From: Bacteroidaceae bacterium | GTDB lineage: Bacteria; Bacteroidota; Bacteroidia; Bacteroidales; Bacteroidaceae | NCBI GenBank assembly: GCA_017617335.1 | Contig: JAFZWK010000028.1 | Coordinates: 58,644 to 122,643 of the forward strand | DNA: 64,000 nucleotides | Direction of reading: 5' to 3' | Part shown: positions 27,260-36,967 of the stretch, one piece after another | Numbering within the stretch: the first letter of the stretch is position 1 | How the letters are laid out: the number at the start of each line of letters is the position of its first letter | Program-made: the position numbers and the translations under genes | Notes under the pieces: generated by a model | Databases searched by the model: none | What the model saw: only the letters and a program-made list of their open reading frames with translations | Told to the model about the DNA's origin: nothing

Positions 27260-28336
27260 TCAGACATAACCTTTCCATTGTCGCCAAATACGTTGAACGG
27301 CAACGAAGATGGGGAACCATAGAATTTCATCAGGATACTGACGAAGGAAACGAAGGTTTCTGCCTAAGCGGCGAACCATACGGCGAGGTTTGCTCTCTCC
27401 TTTCCGTTTCTGTGAACGAAGATCGAACTTTCCGAAATTGCCAGCAAGCATAATCTCTTGGAGAAGGAACTCGCCCCGTTTCTCCAAAGGTTCACACAGC
27501 ATCCATTCCTTAGGAATAAAAAAGACCTGCTGCAAAACGTACATAGTGGCACCCACAAACTTCTCCATACCCAGATGATGGAAGACGTCCATTATCTGAG
27601 TCTTGGAAACGGAATTCTCCTCATAGAAAAGTTTTAACACATAATAATAATCGAGCAACTGGCGAAGTCCTATTCCCTCATCAAACAAATGCCGATAGAT
27701 ATGGACGAGGATAAAGACAGCATTGAACTGGGAAGTAGGTATGCAAAAACCGAGATTCGTCTCATGAGAGAATTGCTGATCTGACTGCTCAAGGAACCAT
27801 CTTTGCAAGAATTTGTTCTTAAAGGGATTATTCATCCAAGTGGGTGTAAAATGGACTTCTACAGGCAGTTCCTTCATCGCAGGGAAATTCATGTGATGAT
27901 AAACCACTTCCTGCTTGGGGAACAAAGGACGAATGAATTCCAGCACCTTTTTTCTTCCACCTTCCACCCAAATGTCAATATCACCCGAAGTACGTCTTGC
28001 AGGATTGGGATAATAGGATGCTATACCCTGTCCTTTCAGGATACATGACCGAAAGCCATGATTCTGAAAAAATTTCACAATCTTGACACATCCCTCCAGT
28101 GTATTCTCATTCTTCTGCTCAACCTTGTCCGAGTTGGCTACCCATCTCATGATCATACGCCGCTGGGGACATTGATCCTTCCGCAGATTCTCTATACCCT
28201 GAAAGCAGATTCCCAGCAAACTCTGCTTCTTAGCCATCTGAAACAGCTCTTCCCATTCCTCATCCGTGGGAACAGAAGAAAGTTCCTTCCTCTGTGAGAC
28301 TGCGACTTGCAGAAGTTCGAAAAAGAGGTTATTCAT
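27260..28336 (-). CDS. NTP_transf_5 family nucleotidyltransferase-like protein
   Basis: This 358-residue protein resembles the PF14907 nucleotidyltransferase family often found in Bacteroidetes capsule and exopolysaccharide loci. Visible features are CILKGQGIASYYPNPARRTSGDIDIWV around residues 105-130, giving the G-x(n)-R-x-x-G-D-I-D-I-W pattern of the polymerase-beta-type active site, and VEVHFTPTW. A helical C-terminal part follows, ending in a basic stretch. It is the last gene of the minus-strand polysaccharide operon, 41 bp after the beta-helix gene. The acceptor of its nucleotidyl transfer is unknown. Confidence 0.82.
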   Translation of the reverse strand: MNNLFFELLQVAVSQRKELSSVPTDEEWEELFQMAKKQSLLGICFQGIENLRKDQCPQRRMIMRWVANSDKVEQKNENTLEGCVKIVKFFQNHGFRSCILKGQGIASYYPNPARRTSGDIDIWVEGGRKKVLEFIRPLFPKQEVVYHHMNFPAMKELPVEVHFTPTWMNNPFKNKFLQRWFLEQSDQQFSHETNLGFCIPTSQFNAVFILVHIYRHLFDEGIGLRQLLDYYYVLKLFYEENSVSKTQIMDVFHHLGMEKFVGATMYVLQQVFFIPKEWMLCEPLEKRGEFLLQEIMLAGNFGKFDLRSQKRKGESKPRRMVRRLGRNLRFLRQYPDEILWFPIFVAVQRIWRQWKGYV

Positions 28337-28377
28337 TGTGCTTCAATGTTTTTTTCTCGTAATTTCTAGGAAGATCT

Positions 28378-30477
28378 CTATTCCTTCCCAAATGAGACCC
28401 AGCGGCTCATTCCTTTCCAGACTGGGCATGACGTGAGCAGTTTTCTGTATCTCTTGCTGATATACAACCCTGCGCTACTGGAGTCCAACTGCTCCACCAT
28501 GTAATCCTTACCTTCTGAACTCAGGTTATGCGTTTCCTTCTCAGGTCGCTCTGCATCACGCAACATGGCAACAAAATTGGAGCTACATATATTATTCTCC
28601 AGAGAATCCCGTCTTCCCTCGAATTTATAACTTCCAGCCATCAGGTTGTACATCACCAGATTGCCTGTATTATAATCTTCTACCTGCCCAGCCACGCTCT
28701 CAACCAGACGTGAGTCCACGCAATACGAGTTATGGATACCAGAAATTACATTCCCATAGATCTTCAGATTCTTGGCTCCATCATCGCAGAAGATGCCACG
28801 ATTGTCCTTCATCCCCTTCACATCGTGAATACTATTGTAGCGAATCACAACATCATCCAATCGGGTACTGATGTAGATCGCACCTCCATCCATCAGCGTA
28901 TACTGCTGGTAATCTGCAATGAAGGTAGAGTCCTGAAACATCTCGTTCCCCTCCACGATTCCAGTCACTCGATCTTGCTGAGGTGCGCCCCAATTGTAAC
29001 CAATGCTGAGAGCAGCATAATGGAAATTGTGGAAGGTGTTGTTTGAAACATAGAAGTTTGGTGAATACATCGTCACGTCTACCGTGTTATTGAGTCCTCG
29101 ACTATTATCGTAGAAGATGTTGTTCTGGACAATCGTGCCTTCGCATCCAGGACCCGAAAAGATACACGAAGAGTAGCCCCTTTCTACCCTATTCCTCTGG
29201 AATGTGATATAAGGAGTGTGAGAGGCATAGAGAACTCGTGTATGCAAGTCCTGAAAAAGACAGTTCTGAATCAGGATTCCCTGTGTGGAGACTTTATGGA
29301 AATCCATCAGGTTGCTTTGACCGCCATTCCCAACGAATGTCACACCCTCTATCAGAATTTGATGGAGTCGACTGTTCTTCAAGTTCAGGACCCTTCCCTC
29401 CTTGCATGGATTCTCCTTATAAAAGAGTCGATATCGAGGATTCTTCTCTCCATACCCTTTATCCCAATTCACATTCCACTGCTTGAAGAAGCTGTTCATG
29501 TAGAAAAGTTCAGGAGCATGGAAATAACACCAGCCATCTTTTACCGATTCCACTTCGTAGAATCTGGTCAGATACCATTCTGTCAACTGCAGTTTCTTTG
29601 GAGTAAGGAGAGGAGATGAATTAAGGCGTATACGGCACAACTTATCCTTCTGATCCACAATCTCCACCGTATCTGGCGACATCTCTGTCTTGCTGCCCAT
29701 ATCGGCATCGCGCTGAAATCCAATCGCTGTAATAACAGCCTTGTTTCCCACCAACTTCAAGCTCGTTTCTGGGAAATTCAGGTTCTGCAAGTCAATCTGA
29801 TTCTCATGAAACGTATACATCCCTTCCGCAAATTGGATCTCCAGCAAAGCAGGAGCTTCTATCAGAGCCGTCCGGATTCTCTCTGCCAAACTATCAAACT
29901 CCTGTTGCGAAGTAATCTTTATCCGTATCTTCTTCCCACTTCGAGGTTTAAAAGAAACTATTTGTGGAGCTGTTTTTTGCTCCTGTTTTTCTATCAATCT
30001 GTTTTCCTTGGGGATCTGAAAAGTATGCATGAAATCCAAGGGACGAATATACTCATGAATCATTGGGTTCTCATCCAGACTGCCAACCTTATTCTTATCC
30101 AGCAAAGCAAATGGGCATACCTCCTTCCCTGCTGGCAACAGATCCCAGTTGATGCAGATATATCCTTTCAGTCCTTCTCGCTTGCCTTGCAGAGGAATAA
30201 CCCCCATGTTCTCCACATTTTTGTTAGAGTAATACGAAAGAACCACGCTCGACCCATCGGCTTTATCATCTTTCAGGGAACCCTCCTCACCAATATTAAT
30301 CAGCCACACAGGTGCTTGGTCCTTTTGCTTAAAATTGCGCCTGATCTGTCGCAAATAGTACACCTTATCTGGCTGCATTCCTTCCAGATACAATTCCTTG
30401 ACATACTCCAGCTGCGCCACAGCAAACAAAGGAACCAAGAAGAAAATGATAACTGATAAAATACCCCTCATCGTCAT
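28378..30477 (-). CDS. Secreted right-handed parallel beta-helix protein
   Basis: With the start at 30477 the protein is 699 residues. Its ATG overlaps the TGA of the WecG/TagA gene (ATGA coupling), and the signal peptide MTMRGILSVIIFFLVPLFAVAQ fits this start, whereas the frame opens six codons earlier. An initial beta-sandwich (about 20-160) is followed by a parallel beta-helix (about 230-600) with repeated short N-rich rungs such as FYVSNNTFHNF, IVQNNIFYDNS and VVIRYNSIHDV. The fold is that of pectate lyases and related polysaccharide-acting enzymes. Catalytic residues were not identified. In an exopolysaccharide operon it could be a lyase, epimerase or tailoring enzyme acting on the polymer. 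Confidence 0.82.
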   Translation of the reverse strand: MTMRGILSVIIFFLVPLFAVAQLEYVKELYLEGMQPDKVYYLRQIRRNFKQKDQAPVWLINIGEEGSLKDDKADGSSVVLSYYSNKNVENMGVIPLQGKREGLKGYICINWDLLPAGKEVCPFALLDKNKVGSLDENPMIHEYIRPLDFMHTFQIPKENRLIEKQEQKTAPQIVSFKPRSGKKIRIKITSQQEFDSLAERIRTALIEAPALLEIQFAEGMYTFHENQIDLQNLNFPETSLKLVGNKAVITAIGFQRDADMGSKTEMSPDTVEIVDQKDKLCRIRLNSSPLLTPKKLQLTEWYLTRFYEVESVKDGWCYFHAPELFYMNSFFKQWNVNWDKGYGEKNPRYRLFYKENPCKEGRVLNLKNSRLHQILIEGVTFVGNGGQSNLMDFHKVSTQGILIQNCLFQDLHTRVLYASHTPYITFQRNRVERGYSSCIFSGPGCEGTIVQNNIFYDNSRGLNNTVDVTMYSPNFYVSNNTFHNFHYAALSIGYNWGAPQQDRVTGIVEGNEMFQDSTFIADYQQYTLMDGGAIYISTRLDDVVIRYNSIHDVKGMKDNRGIFCDDGAKNLKIYGNVISGIHNSYCVDSRLVESVAGQVEDYNTGNLVMYNLMAGSYKFEGRRDSLENNICSSNFVAMLRDAERPEKETHNLSSEGKDYMVEQLDSSSAGLYISKRYRKLLTSCPVWKGMSRWVSFGKE

Positions 30478-31223
30478 TCGTGGAGAATATTCCATATAAA
30501 GAGCACGTTACCTATCACATAACGGCGCCATAATCTACGAGGATTCGAACATAGACGATGAAGCCACTCCAAGCCATGATTCTGCATCCATCGTGGAGCC
30601 CTCTTCACCGTACCTGCATAGAAATCGAACACAGCTCCGATGGTTCCCACATGACAATGGATATTCAACTCATCCCAATGCGCATAAGCCCATTTCTCTT
30701 GCTTGGGAGCCGTCATTCCTATCCACAACAAATCAGGATTCTCCTGATTGATAGCCTCTACGATAGCCTTGTTGTCCTCATTCGAGAATTCTGGTTTATA
30801 TGGAGGCGAATACGTCACAACCTCCAAATGTGGATAATCCAGAGCAGCACGTTTTCTTATCAACGAAAGCACCTTATCGCTCGAGCCCATGAACATCACC
30901 TTCAGACCGCCCCTCGTCTCGCTATTCTCCATCAAGTCGCGGCTTCTGTCTTCCAACCGTTGCATCTCGAAGTCAAACAGATCTCCACCCGCTATTCTCT
31001 CCGTAGGTCTGCTCTTCGCCTTCAACCATCTGCATGCCCATACCACGCTATACCCATCAGGTATCAGCACATCCCCTTGGCTCAAAGCTTCTGCAAGCAG
31101 ATCATCCTTCTGCGCCGTATTATATGAATGAGCATTGATGGTATTTATCAGCAACTTCCCATCCGGCAAGTTAGCCAAATCGTTCCTGCATGTTTGTATA
31201 TCAAGGTCTTTTAATCGTATCAT
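30474..31223 (-). CDS. WecG/TagA/CpsF family glycosyltransferase
   Basis: This 249-residue protein of the GT26 family has the family signature: TINAHSYNTAQKDDLL, VLIPDGYSVVWACRWL, then RIAGGDLF. Its central part has MFMGSSDKVLSLI, and LLWIGMTAPKQEKWAY with VGAVFDFYAGTVKRAP follows. The E. coli member adds ManNAcA to lipid II of enterobacterial common antigen and TagA adds ManNAc; the donor here is unknown. It has no membrane segments but acts at the inner face of the membrane on undecaprenyl-linked sugar. It is the twelfth gene of the operon, 16 bp after LicD1. Confidence 0.9.
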   Translation of the reverse strand: MIRLKDLDIQTCRNDLANLPDGKLLINTINAHSYNTAQKDDLLAEALSQGDVLIPDGYSVVWACRWLKAKSRPTERIAGGDLFDFEMQRLEDRSRDLMENSETRGGLKVMFMGSSDKVLSLIRKRAALDYPHLEVVTYSPPYKPEFSNEDNKAIVEAINQENPDLLWIGMTAPKQEKWAYAHWDELNIHCHVGTIGAVFDFYAGTVKRAPRWMQNHGLEWLHRLCSNPRRLWRRYVIGNVLFIWNILHE

Positions 31224-31239
31224 ATATGTTTATGATTCA

Positions 31240-31935
31240 TTATACCTGTATTCCATGTTTCTCACATCTTTTTTTGTATTTCTGTAAGTCTTTTCTGTGA
31301 TGGAACTTCAGCAATGAAAAATAAATACAATCTGGCAAATGGTTCTTAATAAAAAAAGGTATTTTAGAAATAAATTGCATAACTTTATTCTGCTCATAAT
31401 TTGCATACTGAACTGGAGTATGCCAATCACCATATTGGAGTGTTAGGCATTCGTCATAATCTTTTGGAACAAATAGATTTACTCCCTTAAAATCAACTGA
31501 AATTCTATCCGTAAGGTGTTTTTCAAACATATATCCCCCACCTTTTGTCTCGCGCAAATTGTTTGTCAGTTTTTGCAAAACATAAAAATCAATATATTCT
31601 CCATTACGCATTACAGAATAGAGACCACGACGTTCATATCTTATAAGGAAAAATCCATTATCTCTTAAATCCCAAAGAGTATCCCTAAAAAGTTGTTCTT
31701 CTTCCTCCAGTATATATAAATCTATATCCTCATCCCATGTTATAAAATCATTGTCTCGAATGATTCCTAACAATGAACCAAATGCTGGACCCCAATGAAG
31801 TTTCTTGTTATTTAATATTATGGCAAGTAACTTCAAATTTTCTAAGGCTTTTATCTTATCTATTTGCTTAATACCCAAATATATGATTAAACTTTTGTAC
31901 TTGAAATCCCCTTTTGATGTTTTTATTGATGCCAT
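31240..31935 (-). CDS. LicD-family phosphotransferase (first)
   Basis: This 231-residue protein has the LicD core: WGPAFGSLLGIIRDNDFITWDEDIDLYI, seen here as GSLLGIIRDNDFI and TWDEDIDLYI at about residues 52-76, and LFVPKDYDECLTLQYGDW near residue 160. LicD enzymes transfer phosphocholine or similar phospho-groups from a CDP-linked donor to glycans. The active-site acidic pair is conserved. It is somewhat short for the family, with its ends rich in lysine. The gene lies 16 bp upstream of WecG/TagA. Together with the second LicD and the two LicC-like enzymes it suggests phospho-substituent decoration of the polymer. Confidence 0.85.
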   Translation of the reverse strand: MASIKTSKGDFKYKSLIIYLGIKQIDKIKALENLKLLAIILNNKKLHWGPAFGSLLGIIRDNDFITWDEDIDLYILEEEEQLFRDTLWDLRDNGFFLIRYERRGLYSVMRNGEYIDFYVLQKLTNNLRETKGGGYMFEKHLTDRISVDFKGVNLFVPKDYDECLTLQYGDWHTPVQYANYEQNKVMQFISKIPFFIKNHLPDCIYFSLLKFHHRKDLQKYKKRCEKHGIQV

Positions 31936-31996
31936 TTTATCGTTGACTTTTATATACCAATATGTAAGCTGCCCTTAGTCTCAAAACGACAATATC

Positions 31997-33103
31997 TCAG
32001 TTTGTCGTTTTCCCTGCAAATAATTTACACTCTAAGTTTGATATCCTCTCTTCAAATGAAATATCCATAAGAGAGGGACGTTCATAAATGCCATCTTTAG
32101 GGCCAACTAATTTTAGTTGATTATCGAGTGCTTTAGTTACATGTTCCACATCATAAGGATCAACTATTTCTCCATTATTTGCTGTCACTAAGCAACAAGA
32201 ACCTGCCTTTTCTGAAATCACTACTCTGTTACCTGCCAGTAATGCTTCATTTGTAACTGCGCCATAAGCTTCCTGGGTGCTCAACAAAACAAACACATCT
32301 CCAACATTATACCATGCCCTTAACAAATCTCCTTCAACTCTTCCTGGGAAAAACACTGCTTTATCTATTTTGTCAGCTTCTTTCTTCAGTTGTTCCTTTT
32401 CTTCCCCATCACCTATAATTACCAAAACGCAATCCTCACGTGTTTTATTATAGGCTGAAATTATACGAGAAATGTTTTTAAGCTTAACTAATCTTCCAAC
32501 GAATAGAACAACTCTTTTATGGCTTAAATTATACTCCTCCGCCAATGCCCTACTTATTGGAAGGACTCGTTTATATGATTCCTTCTCTATCTCATCCTTG
32601 CGCAGAATGGGTAACCAGATGCCTTTTCCAAAATTATTTTGATACCAATCTTTAACTCGTGAATCCAAGACAATTATGTCATCCATTAAACGAGGAGCAA
32701 TTCCTCTCAACCATTTATGAATCAAGGAAAAACTATTATCATTGGCAATCATATCGTAGCTATCATCGCACATTGATACAATCTTGAATTTAGAGAGGGT
32801 TATCCATTTATACAAAAGAATCTGCCAAAAGGAGAATTGGAATTCTGGAACAATGACAATCTGGGGAGACTCCCTGTGAACCAGAAGCCATAAACCAAAA
32901 CATAAAGTTCTTGAAGTGCGACCAAATGAGATACCTTTCAAATAATGAGGCTTAAACTTACATTCTTCTAGAATTAAAGCCATATTTTTTATGTCAGGAT
33001 CTTTATCTTTATAGAAAAACAGCTTGAAACCTCTATCTGAAAGAGCATTGTAAGTATCTACTCTATATGGCGCTATTGTTGTGCGAATAAAAATATTTGA
33101 CAT
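31997..33103 (-). CDS. Glycosyltransferase family 4
   Basis: This 368-residue retaining GT-B enzyme has a C-terminal nucleotide-sugar domain clear in RVVLFVGRLVKLKNISRII, VLVIIGDGEEKEQLK, VFFPGRVEG and the E-x(7)-E motif EAYGAVTNEALL. It is expected to add one sugar to the lipid-linked repeat unit at the inner membrane. Neither donor nor linkage can be read from the sequence. It is AT-rich like its neighbours, between GT2 and LicD1. Confidence 0.88.
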   Translation of the reverse strand: MSNIFIRTTIAPYRVDTYNALSDRGFKLFFYKDKDPDIKNMALILEECKFKPHYLKGISFGRTSRTLCFGLWLLVHRESPQIVIVPEFQFSFWQILLYKWITLSKFKIVSMCDDSYDMIANDNSFSLIHKWLRGIAPRLMDDIIVLDSRVKDWYQNNFGKGIWLPILRKDEIEKESYKRVLPISRALAEEYNLSHKRVVLFVGRLVKLKNISRIISAYNKTREDCVLVIIGDGEEKEQLKKEADKIDKAVFFPGRVEGDLLRAWYNVGDVFVLLSTQEAYGAVTNEALLAGNRVVISEKAGSCCLVTANNGEIVDPYDVEHVTKALDNQLKLVGPKDGIYERPSLMDISFEERISNLECKLFAGKTTN

Positions 33104-33165
33104 CTTTTATATATATATCATCAGTAATATAAAGTGGTTGTTCTGACATTATAGACTGTTTGTTT

Positions 33166-33999
33166 TTACAAACTAAAAGAATTCCACAATTTAGGGAACA
33201 TACAATGTGTGATTGTGGTACATATATGAAATAATGCAACAAATAGTCCATAATGTTTTCTCTCATGATAAAATAATACTTTTAATGGCATCCCTGTTGG
33301 CTTATTTAAAGCTTTCCATCGTTGTTTAAAAGAATAATCAGGATTACACCAAATTGACAAAGATGAATGCCTTTCACAATAGCCCACATAATCACCAGAA
33401 AGTAATACTTCTATACCATTTTCATTAGCCCGTAAACCATAATCAGTATCACCACCAGCATGATGATAATAGTAATCTAGATTACCTAATATCTGAAACA
33501 CATATTTAGGTATTAAAACAAAATTTCCATTCAAGTTTGTGCCATTCTGTAACGTGCCATTTGGTATTAATAGAATATCCTTTTTGTCATGTAATCCATA
33601 TGTACACTCATCAGTCTTACTACTTTTTGTAGCACCTGAAATAATTGCTCGATCTTGTTTTGTGTGTGACTCCTCTAATATATTATGCACAGCAACGTCA
33701 AACAGGTATGTATCATCATTCAGCCAAAGATAAAAATCATAATCTTTAGCTTTTGAAGCTGCCTCCCATGCCTTATACATCCCTCGGTTCCAATAGAGAT
33801 TTCCATCCCCCTGAATGATATGAACCTGAGGAAAAATTGTTCTTATAGCCTCTGGTGTTCCATCTGTACAGCCATCATCGGTAAGCCAGACATCAAAGGC
33901 ACAGTCCTCTGGCATGATTTGTGCATATAACTGTTCCATACAATGCAAAGTGTTTGCTTTACGATTATAAACAGTCAGAAGAACGGCAATATGTTTCAC
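33166..33999 (-). CDS. Glycosyltransferase family 2
   Basis: This 277-residue GT-A enzyme opens with VLLTVYNRKANTLHCMEQL. It has the nucleotide-binding DDGCTDGTPEAI and the metal-binding LWLNDDTYLF, typical of GT2. A GGDTDYGLRAN motif near residue 185 fits the later acceptor part. The C-terminal 40 residues are hydrophobic and could lie along the membrane. It probably adds one sugar of the exopolysaccharide unit. The substrate is unknown. It lies in the AT-rich middle of the operon. Confidence 0.9.
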   Translation of the reverse strand: MKHIAVLLTVYNRKANTLHCMEQLYAQIMPEDCAFDVWLTDDGCTDGTPEAIRTIFPQVHIIQGDGNLYWNRGMYKAWEAASKAKDYDFYLWLNDDTYLFDVAVHNILEESHTKQDRAIISGATKSSKTDECTYGLHDKKDILLIPNGTLQNGTNLNGNFVLIPKYVFQILGNLDYYYHHAGGDTDYGLRANENGIEVLLSGDYVGYCERHSSLSIWCNPDYSFKQRWKALNKPTGMPLKVLFYHERKHYGLFVALFHICTTITHCMFPKLWNSFSL

Positions 34000-34092
34000 G
34001 AATCTTTTTTAAAAAACAACATTTTCTTAACTACGTCACATTATCAATGTAAATTCTTACCAATAATAGATACCAAAAAATGGAGAAGAATT

Positions 34093-35376
34093 CTACGCAT
34101 GAGAATTGATGAAAATAGTAGATTTATATGCACTTATCAAATCGTTAAGAATTTTTTTCTTATCATGACGAATAGTTGCCGCCTGGAATCCGTTTTTACT
34201 AAGACTGTTGCAAATATCTTCATTTTCACTCAATTGCTTTATCCATTCTGCTAATTCAAAGGGAGCATTAGCTGGTACAAGAATACCCGATTCCATATGC
34301 CTTATCAAACTCGGTATTCCTCCTACGTATGTTCCGATAACTGGTACGCCTAACATCTGGGCCTCGCACACACTATTTGAGCTATTATCAATATAGGATG
34401 GATGCACATATACATTTGAAGATAATAATATCTGACAAAGCGACCGCTCATCCTGTACACCAAGGTAATTCAAATGAACATCTGCACTTCTGATACCTGA
34501 TTTTTTTTCGAAGAAACGCACAAAATCTGAACTATCATTAATACCTACTACCTGCCACAAAAAATTTAGGTTTGTCTCATTCTTCAAAAGATGCGCTGTT
34601 TTTAGGATAACATCCAATCCTTTGTATATGGTTTCCGAAATAGTTGACGTTATAATAAAAGTACTTTTTTGTAATTTCTTCCATTTCCCCGCATTTTCAT
34701 AAAAAGTTGTTCTAAGAACCTCATCAACATGAAAATAAATAGAATTTGGTGCCATTAATCGAGAAACCTGTTTGTCCCACTCTGTCCGCCCCATGCAATA
34801 TTTCATGTTTGCAAATAGTTCCTTCTCTCTTTCTCCTCTGACATGAATGTCTTTTTGGGCAAATATATAACCGTTGCGAATCAACCATTCACGTTTGGTA
34901 ATGGGCCACAAGAATGAAGAATTGTTGAATCCCTGAGGGAAAAAAGCATTATCTATCGGTCCTAACAGACCTTGCATGTGAACAACAACAGGGACACACC
35001 CTCTTCCTAGAATGGTAGCCATGGGGTTTTCTAAGCCAAATAGATGTATAACATCTGGCTGAAATTTATTTATGACAGACAATAACTGAACATTCAGATC
35101 ATTAATAGCTTTCCTTTTATATCCACCATAATATTTCCTTAATTTCTGCAATGATGTCTTGGGTTTCTCATATATTGGGAAATAAAACGCCCCATCACGT
35201 ACACTTTCTTTTTCTTGGATAGAATGAGTAATATATGCGACACCCAAATCGACGACATTTGAGCTCTGAACTATCTGTAGTAATGATGACACCCATCCTT
35301 CACCATTATAATTACCTTTTACCACAGAATCTTTCTGCACATTATAATTGGCAATGAGCCAGAGAACTTTATTCAT
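34093..35376 (-). CDS. Glycosyltransferase family 4
   Basis: This 427-residue protein has an N-terminal domain with DVIHLFGLENPMATIL and VVVHMQGLLGPID, and a C-terminal GT4 domain showing YKGLDVILKTAHLLK, VHLNYLGVQDERSL, VYVHPSYIDNSSNSVCEAQMLGVPVI in parts and GIPSLI. The E-x(7)-E motif is replaced by a serine-rich NSSNSVCEAQ form that is common in this family. It should transfer a sugar to the growing lipid-linked unit. Donor and acceptor cannot be determined. Confidence 0.88.
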   Translation of the reverse strand: MNKVLWLIANYNVQKDSVVKGNYNGEGWVSSLLQIVQSSNVVDLGVAYITHSIQEKESVRDGAFYFPIYEKPKTSLQKLRKYYGGYKRKAINDLNVQLLSVINKFQPDVIHLFGLENPMATILGRGCVPVVVHMQGLLGPIDNAFFPQGFNNSSFLWPITKREWLIRNGYIFAQKDIHVRGEREKELFANMKYCMGRTEWDKQVSRLMAPNSIYFHVDEVLRTTFYENAGKWKKLQKSTFIITSTISETIYKGLDVILKTAHLLKNETNLNFLWQVVGINDSSDFVRFFEKKSGIRSADVHLNYLGVQDERSLCQILLSSNVYVHPSYIDNSSNSVCEAQMLGVPVIGTYVGGIPSLIRHMESGILVPANAPFELAEWIKQLSENEDICNSLSKNGFQAATIRHDKKKILNDLISAYKSTIFINSHA

Positions 35377-35430
35377 GATATTATAAAACTTTTTTTACCG
35401 ATATCATTGCGTCTATATTCAAAATACTAT

Positions 35431-36960
35431 TTATGAATGTCTTCTGATAAAATTACTAATTACATCAATAACATACACTTTTTCCTTACCACCTAATCCC
35501 CACAACCATATGCCTATGATACATGATGTCAAACTGAAAAAAGATACCAATAAAAATCTGCTGAAAGACTCTTCCATCAAATACAAGAAAGGAAAACAGA
35601 TTACACACACAAAAAAAGTAATAATTAACATTGGTTTAAGAACATTCTCCCAGAAATAGCAATAACTCATCCCGCAATTTCTCTTCATGAAATATACTTT
35701 TAAATTAGCTTTTCCTATTCCGAAAACACATATTGTAACAACATAAAATGTAACTGGGGAGAATCCTAATGAAAAAAGATAATAAATCAATACAATAGGT
35801 AACAAATCGAGAAAAATGACCATTCGATTATATGATGCAATATGTCCCTCTGCTTGAATAGAAGTGTGATAAACCGCTGTCGTTTGCTCTATTAAGATTC
35901 TAATCAATTGAAGTTGAGTGAAGATCACTGCCCACTGAGGAACCTTAACAAGCCATATACAAAATAAAAAATTGGTATTAAAAATAACCGGAAAAGCTAA
36001 CAAAGAAAAAAGAAAAAAAGAAAACTTATTCCCAATGGCAGAGACATAAAGCATCCTCTCCCTTTTGCCTTCACCTTCACTTTTCGCTATTTGGGGACTT
36101 AGTGCTTTAAGCATATTTTTCGAGAATGCCATTAACTGACCTTGAACTTGAGTTGCTATTCCTTGGGCTGCATTTAAAACAGTTCCATAGAAATAATTCA
36201 TCACTAATCCTATTCCATAGTTACCCACCAAAGAAGAAGCACTACCAAGGAAATTCCATCCTGTGAAAGACAACATTTCCCAGAAAATGCCTTTGTTCCA
36301 ATATTTCTTTATTGATATAATGCATTCTGAGTAATGATGATGACAATATATGCGCATAATGGACAACGAAATAAAGGGAATACATGCCATTAGAATACCA
36401 TATACTATCAATTTATCCATCATAGTATAAGAAACATAAAAAGCAATAGCCAATTTCAGCAAAGACTCAAATATACCAATAATAGCATAATATAGCATAT
36501 TCTCATGGGCATTGATAGCTGCATCATAAGGGACCGACATAACTGTAAACGTGGTACTCAGTACCATCCCTAAATATACCCATTTAGCAGCAAGCATTCT
36601 ATCCTCAGGTATATTCAGGACACCATTGAAAAGAAAGAAATATGCAATTGCCATGATGAAGCAAAAAAGTATTGCTACTGTAAAATGCATAACTATGCTT
36701 ACATTAAATATGGTCTTTTGCTTTTCTTTATTCCCTTCACCTTCAGAATAATTCATGAACCTCTGTGTAGCACTTGCCATAGTCGAATTTAGGAAAGCCA
36801 ACATTGAAATTGCGCCACCAATAACATTGAATATTCCATAATCTGAAGCGCCTAATGATGCCAGTATCAATCTCGTCGTATAGAGCGAGATAAATACAGT
36901 TATGGCCATCTTGCCATACAAGAATCCTGTGTTCTTAACTATCCTGTTAGCACTAGACAT
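35431..36960 (-). CDS. wzx: Polysaccharide flippase (Wzx-like, MATE/PST superfamily)
   Basis: This 509-residue integral membrane protein has about 12-14 predicted hydrophobic segments, starting with FLYGKMAITVFISLYTTRLIL and continuing past LVNLM-type loops. The N-terminal SLYTTRLILASLGASDYGIFNV is typical of Bacteroidetes repeat-unit flippases, which carry the undecaprenyl-linked unit across the inner membrane. It lies 7 bp before LicD2 in sequence order, so the genes are tightly packed. It is AT-rich like its neighbours. Confidence 0.9.
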   Translation of the reverse strand: MSSANRIVKNTGFLYGKMAITVFISLYTTRLILASLGASDYGIFNVIGGAISMLAFLNSTMASATQRFMNYSEGEGNKEKQKTIFNVSIVMHFTVAILFCFIMAIAYFFLFNGVLNIPEDRMLAAKWVYLGMVLSTTFTVMSVPYDAAINAHENMLYYAIIGIFESLLKLAIAFYVSYTMMDKLIVYGILMACIPFISLSIMRIYCHHHYSECIISIKKYWNKGIFWEMLSFTGWNFLGSASSLVGNYGIGLVMNYFYGTVLNAAQGIATQVQGQLMAFSKNMLKALSPQIAKSEGEGKRERMLYVSAIGNKFSFFLFSLLAFPVIFNTNFLFCIWLVKVPQWAVIFTQLQLIRILIEQTTAVYHTSIQAEGHIASYNRMVIFLDLLPIVLIYYLFSLGFSPVTFYVVTICVFGIGKANLKVYFMKRNCGMSYCYFWENVLKPMLIITFFVCVICFPFLYLMEESFSRFLLVSFFSLTSCIIGIWLWGLGGKEKVYVIDVISNFIRRHS

Positions 36961-36967
36961 TAGCTAC

